In this document: positions 1 through 9,726 of the stretch, in pieces
Layout of the letters: each line of letters opens with the position of its first letter
How positions within the stretch are numbered: position 1 is the stretch's first letter
Assembly (NCBI RefSeq): GCF_002101735.1
Contig: NZ_LQPE01000088.1
Span: 1-34,247, forward strand
DNA from: Mycobacterium kyorinense
GTDB taxonomy: Bacteria; Actinomycetota; Actinomycetes; Mycobacteriales; Mycobacteriaceae
DNA length: 34,247 bases
Direction: 5' to 3'
The notes under the pieces: generated by a model
Seen by the model: the letters and a program-made list of their open reading frames with translations, nothing else
What the model was told of the DNA's origin: nothing
Database searches by the model: none
Position numbers and translations under genes: made by a program

Positions 1-3000
1 TGGCCATCGACGCGGTCTCCTGGCGAATCTTGGTGGAAGACCTCAACATTGCCTGGACCCAGCAGCGCAGCGGGCAGCCGGTGGTGTTGCCTGAGACCGG
101 AACGTCGTTCGCGCGCTGGGCGTCGCTGCTCACCGAGTACGCCCACCGCCCCGAAGTCGTGGAGTTGGCCGATGCCTGGAAGCAGGTGGCGGCGGCCCCG
201 GCTCTGCTGCCGGCTCCGTCGCGCGATACCTACGAAAGCGCCGGGCACCTATCGGTATTGCTGGATGCAGAGACCACCCGGACATTGCTCGATGAGGTGC
301 CCGCGGCGTTTCACATCGGGCCGCAGGAGATCTTGTTGATCGGGCTCGCCTTGGCGGTGAGACAATTTGCCGGCAACGGCACCGCGCCGATTTCCATCGA
401 TGTCGAGGGCCACGGCCGCCACGAGGAACTCGGCCCCGAGGTCGATCTGTCCCGCACGGTGGGCTGGTTCACCACCAAATATCCAGTGGCGCTGACGGTC
501 CCCGGGCTGGACTGGGCGCAAGTGGCGGCCGGTGATGCCGCGCTGGGCGCACTGGTCAAGGCAGTCAAAGAACAGCTTCGCGGTCTACCCCACCCCATCA
601 CCTACGGGCTGCTGCGCTATCTGAATGCCGACGTGGATCTCGTCGGCTCGGATCCGCCAATCGGATTCAACTATCTGGGGCGCATGGTCGGCTCAGCCGG
701 CGTGGCGGCGGCCGATGTGTGGCGGCTGTGCGAAGGCGGCCTCCCGGTCGCCGGCGCCGCGGCTGCAACACCGATGGCATTGGCGCACACGGTAGAGCTG
801 AACGCCGCCGTTGCCGAAACCGACACCGGCGCACAGCTGTACGCCGATTGGACCTGGGCCCCGTCGGTTCTCGACGAAGCGCAGGTAAACCGATTGAGCC
901 AGTTGTGGTTTGAGGCACTTGCCGGTATCTGCGCGCACGTGCGAGCCGGTGGCGGCGGACTCACCCCTTCCGATATCGCGCCGGCGCGGCTAACCCAGCA
1001 GCAGATCGACCACCTGCAGCGGCAGTACCGCATCGCCGACATCTTGCCGTTGACTCCTTTGCAGCAGGGACTGCTCTTTCACACGAACAGCGCGCAGGCC
1101 AGCGACGAGTTGTATGCGGTGCAGCTGCAGATCACGTTGAGCGGTGCCCTGGAACCGCATCGCCTGCGCGATGCCCTCGACACGGTGGTTAACAGGCATC
1201 CGAATCTGGTGGCGCGCTTCAGTGATCAGTTCGACGAGCCGGTGCAAATCATCCCCGCCGATCCGCAAGTGCCGTGGCGCTACCTCGATCTCGACGGCGG
1301 CGACGTCGAAGAGCAGATCACGCGACTGTGCGCCGCCGAACGCGCCGCGGTCTGCGAGCTCACCGACCAGCCGGCCTTCCGGGCGGCGTTGATCCGCACC
1401 GCGCCAGATCGGCACCGGTTGGTGCTGACCAATCACCACATCGTGCTCGACGGCTGGTCACTACCAATCCTGATGCGGGACATCTTCGCCGGCTACAGCG
1501 GACAGCGACTACCCGCTGCTACGCCGTATCGCAGGTTTGTGAGTTGGCTGGTCGATCGTGACCTCGACGCCGCCCGCGCCGCCTGGCGCGAGGTATTAGC
1601 CGGCTTCGACACTTCGACGCTGGTGGGGCCGGCGCGACGGATGGCGCTGGGGCAGCGACGCGTTCGGTCGTTCCGGCTGCCCGAGCAGACGACGGGCGCG
1701 CTCACCGACCTGGCGCGGTCCTGTCACACCACCGTCAACACCGTGCTGCAGGGCGCCTTCGCGCACCTGCTGACATCACTGACCGGTCAACACGACGTCG
1801 CCTTCGGCACCACCGTCTCGGGTCGGCCCGCCGAAGTGGTCGGCGCTGACTCGATGGTGGGCCTGTTGATCAACACGGTGCCGGTGCGGACGCGCATCAC
1901 CGCGACAACCACCACCGCAGATCTGCTCGACCAGCTGCAAACCGAGCACAACAACACACTGGAACATCAACACTTGGCGCTCAACGAGATTCACCGCATC
2001 ACCGGTCAGGACCAACTGTTCGACACACTGTTCGTCTACGAAAACTATCCGATCGATGCCGGCGTGCCGGTGGGTGACAACGGCGACCTGACGATCACGG
2101 ACTTCGCCGTGCGGGAATCCACCCACTACCCGCTGACGGTACAAGCGCTGCCCGGCCACCAACTGGGCTTCCGCGTCGAATACGACACCGATGTGTTCGA
2201 CGAGAGCAGCATCGAGGTTCTCATCGAGCGATTCGAGGCGGTGTTGGAGGCAATGACCACCGACCCCGCCCGGCGGCTGTCATCGATGGATTTACTTACC
2301 GAGCCTGAGCACGCGCGCCTGGATGAGTTCGGTAACCGGGCGGTGTTGACTGCCCCTGCGGCGGCGAGGCCGATGCCGGTTCCGGCGTTGTTCGCCGCGC
2401 AGGTGGCCCGCACCCCGCATGCCGTCGCGATCAGTTGCCAAGAACGGTCGCTGACCTACCGCGAGCTGGACGAGGCCGCGAACCGGTTGGCGCACCTGCT
2501 GACCGGCCACAGCGCTCGGCCGGGACAGACTGTGGCCCTGATGTTTTCCCGTTCGGCCGAAGCGATCGTCGCGATCCTGGCGGTGCTCAAAACCGGGGCC
2601 GCCTATCTGCCGATCGACCCGGCGCTCCCGGCCGCCCGCATCGAATTCATGCTCGACGATGCCGCGCCGATCGCCGCGATCACCACCACGGAGCTCGCCC
2701 GCCGCCTGGAAGGCCATGACTTACCGGTCGTCGACGTCAACGACCCTCGAATCTCGGCCCATCCGTGCACGGCCTTGCCTGCGCCCGCGCCCGACGATCT
2801 GGCCCACCTGATCTATACCTCGGGAACCACCGGTGTGCCCAAGGGCGTGGCGGTCACCCACCACAATGTCACCCAGCTCTTCGAGTCGCTGGACGCCGGC
2901 ATCGAGCTGGCGCCGGGACAGGTGTGGACCCAGTGCCACTCCTACGCCTTCGACTTCTCGGTGTGGGAAATCTGGGGGGCGCTCTTGCACGGCGGGCGGC

Positions 3001-6000
3001 TGGTGGTCGTGCCCGAGCCGGTGGCGCGCACTCCGCAGGAGTTTCACGACCTGCTGAGCGCCGAACAGGTCAGCGTGCTCACCCAGACCCCTTCGGCCGT
3101 AGGTGTTTTGGCGCCCGAAGGCTTGGAGTCGACGGCGTTGGTGATCGGCGCTGAGGCCTGCCCGGCGGAGCTGGTGGATCGATGGGCGCCCGGGCGGGTG
3201 ATGGTCAACGTCTACGGCCCCACTGAGACCACGATGTGGGCGTCCAAGAGCGCGCCGTTGATGCCGGGATCGGGTGCGCCGCCGATCGGTTCGCCGGTGC
3301 CGGGTGCGGCGTTCTTCGTACTCGACGGGTGGTTGCGTCCGGTGCCGACCGGTGTGGTCGGGGAGCTCTATGTGGCCGGACGCGGTGTGGGTTGTGGGTA
3401 CTGGCGCCGGTCCGGGCTAACCGCGTCGCGGTATGTGGCATGCCCGTTCGGCGGCGCGGGGACGCGGATGTATCGCACCGGGGATTTGGTGCGCTGGCGC
3501 CCCGACGGCCAACTTGACTATCTTGGTCGCGCCGACGAGCAGGTCAAGATCCGCGGGTATCGCATCGAACTCGGCGAAATTCAGTCGGCGCTAAGCGGTT
3601 TGGACGGGGTCGAGCAGGCGGCGGTGATCGCCCGCGAGGACCGCCCCGGGAACAAACGCCTCGTCGGCTACGTCACCGGCACCGCCGACCCCGCCCAGAT
3701 CCGCGAGAGGCTGGCCGAGCGGCTGCCGTCCTACATGGTCCCGGCCGCGGTGGTGGCCCTCGACGCGCTGCCATTGACCCCCAACGGCAAACTCGACACC
3801 CGGGCCATGCCCGCGCCCGAATACACTGCCGGCCACTACCGCGCCCCGGCCACGGCTGTCGAGGAAATCCTGGCCGGCATCTACGCCCAAGTCCTCGGGC
3901 TGGAGCGCGTCGGCGTCGACGAGTCGTTCTTCGACTTAGGGGGCGACAGCATTTCGGCGATGCGCCTGGTGGCCGCGATCAAGGTCGCACTGGACGCCGA
4001 TGTTGCGATACCCACCGTATTCGAGGCGCCCACGGTACGGAGTTTGAGCCAGCGACTGCAAGCTGAGACCGCTTCTCTCCACGACGTACTTCCGGTCCAG
4101 ACTCTGAAGAAGGGTAGCGGCGTCCCGCTGTTCTGTATTCATGCGGCCAGTGGTGTGTGCTGGCCGTACCAGGCCCTCGGTGCTCACATGGACTGCCCGG
4201 TCATTGGAATACAGCAGACCCTGCAGGGGGAAGAAGACGAACCCCGGTCAATGCGCGAAATGGCCGAAAACTATGCCGACCGAATCCAAAGTTTGTATCC
4301 GACCGGGCCCTACAAGCTTCTCGGCTGGTCTTTTGGCGGCGTCGTCGCCCATGAAGTCGCCGTCGAACTTCAGCGGCGCGGGTGCGTAATCGCCGGCCTT
4401 GTCCTCCTGGATGCTCAACCCGCTCTCGATAGCGGCGTCCTGGGGCCAAATGCGTTGGCCGAGAAGGACATACTGGAAGAAGTCTTGCGCCTTTGTCGCA
4501 TAGACGTTCCGGAGCAAGATGAGCCACTCACCTACGAGCAGGCAGAAAAATTAGTACGCGAACACGGTGCCGGAGAGCTTGGCCGATACCGGCAGCTTCT
4601 GGATTCTATCGTTCGAAACACCAACGACAACCTGGCGTTGTATCGAGCACACCGGCCCGATGTATTCGACGGTGACATCATCGTATTTGCTGCCGTCCGG
4701 GGTGAGGAAGATCGGAGTTCATATCTTCGGCAAAGCTGGCGGCCTTATGTCGCTGGTGCGATTGCCGTGCACCCGATCGACTGCACGCACCAAGAAATGC
4801 TGACTGCCGAAGCGCTCAGCAGGTATGGCAACCAGCTCGAGCCAGTCCTCGACGCCCCGACCCCGGTGGCGCCGGCGAAGCTGTCGCGCCCGGCCACCGT
4901 GGCGGTGTCGCGGCTACAGCCGTACGCGGCCCCGGCGTTTGTCGAAATGTCCACGCTCGGCGCGCGGAACGGCACGGTGGATCTCGGGGTCGGATATCCC
5001 GACGAGGACGGGCCTCCTGCGATGCTCAAGGCCGCCCAAGACGCGATTGCCGGGGGCTTCAATCAGTACCCGCCCGGAATGGGCATCGCCGCGCTGCGGC
5101 AGGCCATCGCCGCCCAGCGCAAGCGGCATTTCGGCGTCGAATACGACCCGTCCAGCGAGGTATTGGTGACGGTCGGGGCGACCGAGGCTGTCGCCTCGGC
5201 AGTGCTCGGATTGGTCGAGCCGGGTTCGGAAGTGGTGTTGATCGAGCCGTTCTACGACTCCTATTCGCCGGTGGTAGCCATGGCCGGGGCTCGACGAGTG
5301 ATCGTGCAGTTGGAGCTTGATGGCGGCGGCTTCGCCCTTGACGTCGACGCGCTGCGGCAGGCCGTGACACCACGGACCAGGGCGATGATCGTCAACTCAC
5401 CGCACAACCCGACCGGCATGGTGCTGACGGCGGATGAACTTGCCGCCATTGCGGAACTCGCGGCGGACGCCGACCTCCTGGTCATCAGCGACGAGGTGTA
5501 CGAGCAGCTCGTATACCCCTCGCCGCCAGGGCACCGTCACCTGCCCTTGGCCGCCTTCGACGGCATGGCCGAGCGCACGATCACCGTGTCGAGCGCGTCC
5601 AAGATGTTCAACTGCACCGGGTGGAGGATCGGATGGGCTTGCGGCCCAGCAGAACTCGTGGCCGCGGTACGGACGGCCAAACAGCACCTCAGCTATGTGG
5701 GCAGTGCGCCGTTTGAGCATGCGGTTGCGTTGGCCCTGAATTCCGAGGACGCCTGGGTGGTCGAACGGCGAAACGTGTTGCGCGCCAGGCGTGATCGCCT
5801 CGCTTCGGCCTTGACCGAGATCGGATTCGGCGTGCACGACAGCGCGGGTACCTTCTTCCTGTGCGCTGACCCGCGTCCGTTGGGCTACCACGACAGCGCG
5901 GCGTGCTGCGCGGAGCTAGCCGCGAAATCTGAGGTGGTCGCGATGCCGATGTCGGATTACTGCGATCCGGCAGCCGAACATGCCGCGGTGTGGAATCACT

Positions 6001-6083
6001 TGGTGCGCTTTAACTTTGCGAAGAGAGACACAACCCTTGACGAGGCGATCAGGCGACTCGCCGCGCTCCGGAACCGGCGGTAG
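1..6083 (+). CDS. Non-ribosomal peptide synthetase, C-terminal part: E-C-A-PCP-TE with fused aminotransferase (5' end outside window)
   Basis: The reading frame is already open at base 3, so the gene starts upstream. The first residues (AIDAVSWRI) are a C/E-family core, and GHGRHEE and [12 protein letters not shown] mark an epimerization domain (to about base 950). A condensation domain follows (about 1030-2330; [21 protein letters not shown]), then an adenylation domain (about 2350-3810; [39 protein letters not shown]), a carrier protein with the pantetheine serine in LGGDSISAM (about 3840-4060), and a type I thioesterase (GWSFGG, Ser codon 4329-4331; His codon 4788-4790). After a Pro/Ala-rich linker an aminotransferase begins near 4905 ([18 protein letters not shown] lysine 5601-5603 in [11 protein letters not shown]). 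From memory it closely resembles Rv0858c (annotated DapC-like). The C domain after E should be of the D-accepting type. The peptide product is unknown. The stop lies 3 bp from the convergent methyltransferase gene. Confidence 0.93.
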   Translation, partial: AIDAVSWRILVEDLNIAWTQQRSGQPVVLPETGTSFARWASLLTEYAHRPEVVELADAWKQVAAAPALLPAPSRDTYESAGHLSVLLDAETTRTLLDEVPAAFHIGPQEILLIGLALAVRQFAGNGTAPISIDVEGHGRHEELGPEVDLSRTVGWFTTKYPVALTVPGLDWAQVAAGDAALGALVKAVKEQLRGLPHPITYGLLRYLNADVDLVGSDPPIGFNYLGRMVGSAGVAAADVWRLCEGGLPVAGAAAATPMALAHTVELNAAVAETDTGAQLYADWTWAPSVLDEAQVNRLSQLWFEALAGICAHVRAGGGGLTPSDIAPARLTQQQIDHLQRQYRIADILPLTPLQQGLLFHTNSAQASDELYAVQLQITLSGALEPHRLRDALDTVVNRHPNLVARFSDQFDEPVQIIPADPQVPWRYLDLDGGDVEEQITRLCAAERAAVCELTDQPAFRAALIRTAPDRHRLVLTNHHIVLDGWSLPILMRDIFAGYSGQRLPAATPYRRFVSWLVDRDLDAARAAWREVLAGFDTSTLVGPARRMALGQRRVRSFRLPEQTTGALTDLARSCHTTVNTVLQGAFAHLLTSLTGQHDVAFGTTVSGRPAEVVGADSMVGLLINTVPVRTRITATTTTADLLDQLQTEHNNTLEHQHLALNEIHRITGQDQLFDTLFVYENYPIDAGVPVGDNGDLTITDFAVRESTHYPLTVQALPGHQLGFRVEYDTDVFDESSIEVLIERFEAVLEAMTTDPARRLSSMDLLTEPEHARLDEFGNRAVLTAPAAARPMPVPALFAAQVARTPHAVAISCQERSLTYRELDEAANRLAHLLTGHSARPGQTVALMFSRSAEAIVAILAVLKTGAAYLPIDPALPAARIEFMLDDAAPIAAITTTELARRLEGHDLPVVDVNDPRISAHPCTALPAPAPDDLAHLIYTSGTTGVPKGVAVTHHNVTQLFESLDAGIELAPGQVWTQCHSYAFDFSVWEIWGALLHGGRLVVVPEPVARTPQEFHDLLSAEQVSVLTQTPSAVGVLAPEGLESTALVIGAEACPAELVDRWAPGRVMVNVYGPTETTMWASKSAPLMPGSGAPPIGSPVPGAAFFVLDGWLRPVPTGVVGELYVAGRGVGCGYWRRSGLTASRYVACPFGGAGTRMYRTGDLVRWRPDGQLDYLGRADEQVKIRGYRIELGEIQSALSGLDGVEQAAVIAREDRPGNKRLVGYVTGTADPAQIRERLAERLPSYMVPAAVVALDALPLTPNGKLDTRAMPAPEYTAGHYRAPATAVEEILAGIYAQVLGLERVGVDESFFDLGGDSISAMRLVAAIKVALDADVAIPTVFEAPTVRSLSQRLQAETASLHDVLPVQTLKKGSGVPLFCIHAASGVCWPYQALGAHMDCPVIGIQQTLQGEEDEPRSMREMAENYADRIQSLYPTGPYKLLGWSFGGVVAHEVAVELQRRGCVIAGLVLLDAQPALDSGVLGPNALAEKDILEEVLRLCRIDVPEQDEPLTYEQAEKLVREHGAGELGRYRQLLDSIVRNTNDNLALYRAHRPDVFDGDIIVFAAVRGEEDRSSYLRQSWRPYVAGAIAVHPIDCTHQEMLTAEALSRYGNQLEPVLDAPTPVAPAKLSRPATVAVSRLQPYAAPAFVEMSTLGARNGTVDLGVGYPDEDGPPAMLKAAQDAIAGGFNQYPPGMGIAALRQAIAAQRKRHFGVEYDPSSEVLVTVGATEAVASAVLGLVEPGSEVVLIEPFYDSYSPVVAMAGARRVIVQLELDGGGFALDVDALRQAVTPRTRAMIVNSPHNPTGMVLTADELAAIAELAADADLLVISDEVYEQLVYPSPPGHRHLPLAAFDGMAERTITVSSASKMFNCTGWRIGWACGPAELVAAVRTAKQHLSYVGSAPFEHAVALALNSEDAWVVERRNVLRARRDRLASALTEIGFGVHDSAGTFFLCADPRPLGYHDSAACCAELAAKSEVVAMPMSDYCDPAAEHAAVWNHLVRFNFAKRDTTLDEAIRRLAALRNRR

Positions 6084-6086
6084 CGG

Positions 6087-6836
6087 TCAGCCGCGGCTGG
6101 CCAGCACGATCTGCGGCTTGAATGGGCCGCGACGCAACTCGACCGTGATGGCCGGATCGGCATGGCAGGCAAGCGCGCGCAGCGCCGACGGGCTGTAGGC
6201 GCGCAGCGAGCTGATGAACCCGTCGTGCGCACTCGGGCGCACCGGCGCCAACGGCAGGCGCACCGTCAAGCCCACCAGGTGCAGCAGTGACGGTGGCCGC
6301 GGCAAGTCGATGATCAGCAGCTTGCGTGCGACGCGGGTGCCTTCGGCAAACGCCCGACAAGCCTTGGCCGGTGGCAGGTGGTGGAAGGACAGTGCGAACA
6401 CCGCAAGGTCGTAGGAGCCGTCGGGCGCATCGATGGCGGTGGCGTCTATCTCTCGTACAGTGGCGCGCGGGTGACTGCCAAGGTCGCTGGCGGCGATGGC
6501 AGCCACCGACGTGGGCTCGATGTCGGTGACGGTCACCCGGGCCGTGGGATGCATGGTCAGTAGCGCACGCGATATACCGCCCAGCCCGGCACCCAGTTCG
6601 AGGATTTTGGGATCGGGCACGTCGGTCACTGCGTCGAGCGCGATGCGCGCGAAGTTCTTGTGCCAACCGAAAATTCGTCCGCTGCGGTCCAGGGAGCGGA
6701 CCACTTTGTCTTTTTTGACGCCGACGTCGTCGCGGTCCAGGTATTCCAGGCGGTCGGTCTGCAACCGCCGGTCCAGCCACGACGCGTCCGGGCCGCCGCG
6801 CGGCATGCTGTCGATGTCGTAGGTCTCCGTTGCCAT
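6087..6836 (-). CDS. Class I SAM-dependent methyltransferase
   Basis: A 249-aa protein. SAM-binding motif I is clear (ILELGAGLGG), followed by the acidic end of strand 2 (VTVTDIEP) and a motif like LAVFALSFHHL, the usual class I Rossmann pattern. The start chosen is the ATG giving MATETYDID; an upstream GTG at 6863 would add 9 residues, and neither has a strong ribosome-binding site. It lies on the same strand, 57 bp downstream of a P450 gene, so the two are probably cotranscribed, and it is convergent with the NRPS gene. The methyl acceptor cannot be predicted; tailoring of the NRPS product or of the P450 substrate are both possible. Confidence 0.8.
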   Translation of the reverse strand: MATETYDIDSMPRGGPDASWLDRRLQTDRLEYLDRDDVGVKKDKVVRSLDRSGRIFGWHKNFARIALDAVTDVPDPKILELGAGLGGISRALLTMHPTARVTVTDIEPTSVAAIAASDLGSHPRATVREIDATAIDAPDGSYDLAVFALSFHHLPPAKACRAFAEGTRVARKLLIIDLPRPPSLLHLVGLTVRLPLAPVRPSAHDGFISSLRAYSPSALRALACHADPAITVELRRGPFKPQIVLASRG

Positions 6837-6893
6837 GTATCCATCGTGGACGATTGCCCGCACCCAGGGAACGTAGTTGGCAGAGTTCGTCGC

Positions 6894-8141
6894 CTACGGC
6901 GCGACGGTGATTTCGGCGATTTTCTGACCGTGCAGGAAGTTCGACTGCCGGAGTACTTCGCGGCCGGTAACGGCGATCGACGAAACGCGGCGTACTAGCA
7001 CGCTCAACAGACAGCGCAACTCGAGGCGGGCCAACACCGCGCCGACACAGTAGTGTGGGCCGCCGCCGAAGGACAGATGCGGGTTCGGATGGCGGTCCAG
7101 CACGAAACGCTCCCCGTCGGGGAAGACGGTCTCATCACGGTTGGCAGACGGGATCCACAGCACGACCCGGTCGCCGGATCGAATCTCGGCCTCGCCCAAG
7201 GATATGTCGGTGGTGGCGGTTCGCAACACATGCCCAGGCGGCGACGTCCAGCGCAGAATCTCTTCCACCGCCGAGTGGATCAGCTGCGGATCCTCGCGCA
7301 GACGCCGCCAGCAATCGGGATCCTCGGCGAAGGCCACCATGGCACCGGATACGGCCAGCGGAGTCGTTTCCAGCCCGCCGGTGAGCATGCCGTCGCAATT
7401 CAGCAAGATCTCGTCGTCGGAGAGCGGGCGGCCGTCCACGGTTGTCTGCGACAGCGCGGTGACAAAGTCGTCCTGCGGATTAGCGCGACGCTGCTGCAGC
7501 AGCTCGTCGAGGTAGATGAACAATTCACCGTGCGCCTCGGCGGCGTCCTGCGCGATATTGGTGGCATAGGCAGCGTCAGTCAGTTTGCCCAATTTCGCCC
7601 AGTCCGCATGCGGGATTCCCAGCACTCGGGCCAGCACCTGGCGGGCGATGACGGCGCCGAGATCTTTGACGGCGTCGAAGGAGCCTCCGTTGGCAATCAG
7701 CCCGGCGAGCAGCTTTTCGATGTCGTCCTCGATGGCGGAATGCATGCGGTCAACTGCCGAACTCGACAGCCACGCCGAGTGCGCGGCGCGCAGCCTGCGG
7801 TGGTCGGCGCCGTCGGTGACCACCAGCATTCTGCCCGAAGCCAACGCGACGGCACGGGCGTTGGAGCCCAGACGCATACCGGCTCCCGACGCGAAGTGCC
7901 GGGGATTTTGCAGCACGTGGCGCGCGAATTGGTGAGTGGTGACCGACCAGAATTCGCCGTGGGTCGCGGAATCGGTCCACGCAACCGGATGCGCGCGACG
8001 CGCCGCCTCCCACAGCGTGTATCGATTGGGCGCAGCGTGAAATGACGGGTCGGCCGGATCGGTAGGCGTTGCGTCAGGCTGCCAAATAGGCCGACGCCCG
8101 TTCAGCCCACCCGGGTATTGCGGCGCATCCCTGTGATCCAT
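6894..8141 (-). CDS. Cytochrome P450 (first)
   Basis: A 415-aa soluble bacterial P450. The I-helix oxygen-activation motif is GGLETT, the K-helix ExxR is EEILR, and the heme-ligand loop is FGGGPHYCVG with Cys365. No membrane anchor is seen, so it needs a ferredoxin, and the 63-aa ferredoxin encoded divergently 88 bp away is the obvious partner. The start is the ATG giving MDHRDAPQ; longer open frame upstream runs through the divergent promoter region and is not used. The methyltransferase gene follows on the same strand. The CYP family and the substrate cannot be assigned by eye. Confidence 0.9.
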   Translation of the reverse strand: MDHRDAPQYPGGLNGRRPIWQPDATPTDPADPSFHAAPNRYTLWEAARRAHPVAWTDSATHGEFWSVTTHQFARHVLQNPRHFASGAGMRLGSNARAVALASGRMLVVTDGADHRRLRAAHSAWLSSSAVDRMHSAIEDDIEKLLAGLIANGGSFDAVKDLGAVIARQVLARVLGIPHADWAKLGKLTDAAYATNIAQDAAEAHGELFIYLDELLQQRRANPQDDFVTALSQTTVDGRPLSDDEILLNCDGMLTGGLETTPLAVSGAMVAFAEDPDCWRRLREDPQLIHSAVEEILRWTSPPGHVLRTATTDISLGEAEIRSGDRVVLWIPSANRDETVFPDGERFVLDRHPNPHLSFGGGPHYCVGAVLARLELRCLLSVLVRRVSSIAVTGREVLRQSNFLHGQKIAEITVAP

Positions 8142-8217
8142 ACTCAAAATCGAGGGTAACCAGCCGGGCAAAGATCGGTCCAGTGCGCGCGTACGCTCGT
8201 CGTTACCTTTGACAGAG

Positions 8218-8223
8218 AAGGAG
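8218..8223 (+). promoter_or_regulatory. Ribosome-binding site of the ferredoxin gene
   Basis: AAGGAG lies 6 bases before the ATG at 8230 and decides that start over a TTG 21 bases upstream at 8209, which has no such site and would add only a short charged extension. Confidence 0.65.
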
Positions 8224-8229
8224 CATCCG

Positions 8230-8421
8230 ATGCGAGTAACCGTCGACGAGTCGCTGTGCGAGGCCAACGGGTTCTGTGAATCGCTGGCCCCGGATGTCTT
8301 CGAAATCGGCGACGCCGACGTGGTGCAGGTCGCCGACGGCGAGGTACCTGAGCACTTGGAGATCGACGTGCGCGCCGCGATCGACCAGTGCCCCAAAGCC
8401 GCACTGCGACTTATCGATTGA
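8230..8421 (+). CDS. Small P450-type [3Fe-4S]/[4Fe-4S] ferredoxin
   Basis: A 63-aa ferredoxin. The cluster ligands are Cys10, Cys16 and Cys54, in the order C10-x2-N13-x2-C16 ... C54-P. Residue 13, where a fourth cysteine would sit in a [4Fe-4S] protein, is Asn. This pattern is typical of the small ferredoxins that feed mycobacterial P450s, in which that position varies and tunes cluster type and potential. The gene is divergent from one P450 (6894-8141) and abuts the stop of a second (8422-9654) with no intervening base, so it probably delivers electrons to both. No ferredoxin reductase is encoded in the window. Confidence 0.92.
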   Translation: MRVTVDESLCEANGFCESLAPDVFEIGDADVVQVADGEVPEHLEIDVRAAIDQCPKAALRLID

Positions 8422-9654
8422 TCACCTCAGCGTGATTGCCATCTCGTCGTAGATCGACATGTTGGTGACCAGGCTGGGGTAAGCCACTGTGGCCGGGCCC
8501 AGCTCGATGCGATCGCAGCGCAACAGCAGTTCGTCGAACACCGCGCGTAGCTCGGCGCGCGCCAGGAATGCGCCCAGGCAATGGTGCGGCCCGCCGCCGC
8601 CGAAAGCCACGTGCGGGTTGGGTGCCCGTCCGATGTCGAAGGTGAACGGCTCGTCGAACATTTCCTCGTCGCGGTTCGCCGAGCGCAGCATCGACACGAT
8701 GCGCTCACCGGCAGGGATGTGCTGGCCGTCGAGCTCGATGTCGACCTTGGTGGTGCGCGTCCAGTACGCGACCGGCGTGGCCCAGCGCAGCACCTCCTCG
8801 ACGGCGCCGGCCCGCACCGACTCCTCGGCGCGGTAGCGCTCGATCTGCTCGGGGTTGGCGACGAACGCCTGCAGCCCGGCGGCCAGCGCGTTCTTGGTGG
8901 TGTCGCTGCCGGCAAAGGCCAGCACGAAGAAAAAGATCTCGAGCTCGTTGGCGGGCAGCCGGAAATGCTCGCCGTCGTCGCCGACAATCTCGGCCGAGGC
9001 GAGCGTGCTCCAGATGTCGTCGGCGGGATTGCGCCGCTTCTCGGCGGTGAGCTCGAGCGCGTAGCCGAAGATCGTGCCGTACAGGTCCAGTTCTTCCTGC
9101 TCGGTGAGCCGGGCCTTGGGGGAGCGGGCGGTCAGGATGCGGTCGAAGACGTCGAAGATGCGGGGCCGGTCTTCGGCGGGGATGCCCATGATGTCGCCGA
9201 TCACGGTCATCGGCAGCGCATCGGCGACGTCGGCGATCCAGTCACCCTCGCCGCGGGCCAGCAGGTCGTCGATCATCCGCGCGGCGCGGGCCCGGATGCC
9301 ATCCTCGAGCTTGGCGATCGCGCGCGGTGTGAACGCGCTGGAGATGAGCTTGCGGCGCTTGCTCAGCTCCGGCGGGTCCATGTTGATTATCGTCGGGTAC
9401 GACGAGAACGTGTCGAGCGGCTGGACCAGCGGGCCGTCCTTGGCCGTGAAGGAGTCGGCGTCGCGGTGGATGCGCACGGCGTGGCGGTGCTTAGTGGTCA
9501 TCCAAAAGTCGCGCTGGACGCCAACCTTGGCGACACCGGGCGTGAGGTTGTGCCGGAAGACCGGCCGGTTGCGCCTCAGGTCGGCGAACAACTCGTCGGG
9601 AAAACCGTTGCGCCACAACGCGAAATCCGACAAGTCCAATTCGGCTGTCGTCAT
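8422..9654 (-). CDS. Cytochrome P450 (second)
   Basis: A 410-aa P450. Motifs: I-helix FAGSDTT, K-helix EEVLR, heme loop FGGGGPHHCLG with Cys359. The loop has one more Gly than the first P450, as from memory in CYP124/CYP126-like mycobacterial enzymes. The start is the ATG giving MTTAELDLS, with a GGAG-like site just upstream; the frame remains open far into the divergent Rieske gene, but that extension is antisense shadow. The gene is divergent from the KshA-like oxygenase with a 72-bp AT-rich promoter gap, so both are likely controlled together. It probably hydroxylates the same class of substrate as the Rieske enzyme. Confidence 0.9.
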   Translation of the reverse strand: MTTAELDLSDFALWRNGFPDELFADLRRNRPVFRHNLTPGVAKVGVQRDFWMTTKHRHAVRIHRDADSFTAKDGPLVQPLDTFSSYPTIINMDPPELSKRRKLISSAFTPRAIAKLEDGIRARAARMIDDLLARGEGDWIADVADALPMTVIGDIMGIPAEDRPRIFDVFDRILTARSPKARLTEQEELDLYGTIFGYALELTAEKRRNPADDIWSTLASAEIVGDDGEHFRLPANELEIFFFVLAFAGSDTTKNALAAGLQAFVANPEQIERYRAEESVRAGAVEEVLRWATPVAYWTRTTKVDIELDGQHIPAGERIVSMLRSANRDEEMFDEPFTFDIGRAPNPHVAFGGGGPHHCLGAFLARAELRAVFDELLLRCDRIELGPATVAYPSLVTNMSIYDEMAITLR

Positions 9655-9726
9655 AGCAATCTCCGACCGTTGACGTTCAATCTCTAAAATAGTAAAAATA
9701 GACCGAGTCTTCCAGGTGGAGAGGTA
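9655..9726. promoter_or_regulatory. Divergent promoter region, P450 / KshA-like oxygenase, with AT-rich candidate operator
   Basis: This 72-bp gap is strikingly AT-rich for the window. Bases 9684-9701 (CTAAAATAGTAAAAATAG) are bounded by CTA/TAG, and 12 of 18 positions match a site in the other divergent gap of this island (15330-15347). Bases 9714-9721 (AGGTGGAG) are the likely ribosome-binding site for the GTG at 9727. The identity of the binding regulator is unknown. Confidence 0.45.

Noticed and set aside
4899..4907. GTG codons that could start a separate aminotransferase gene
   Set aside because: There is no ribosome-binding site or stop codon before them, so the fusion is the simpler reading; independent translation is still kept as a possible refutation of the fusion finding.
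6837..6863. Upstream GTG start for the methyltransferase
   Set aside because: It adds 9 residues of no evident use and has no better ribosome-binding site than the ATG at 6836; not excluded.
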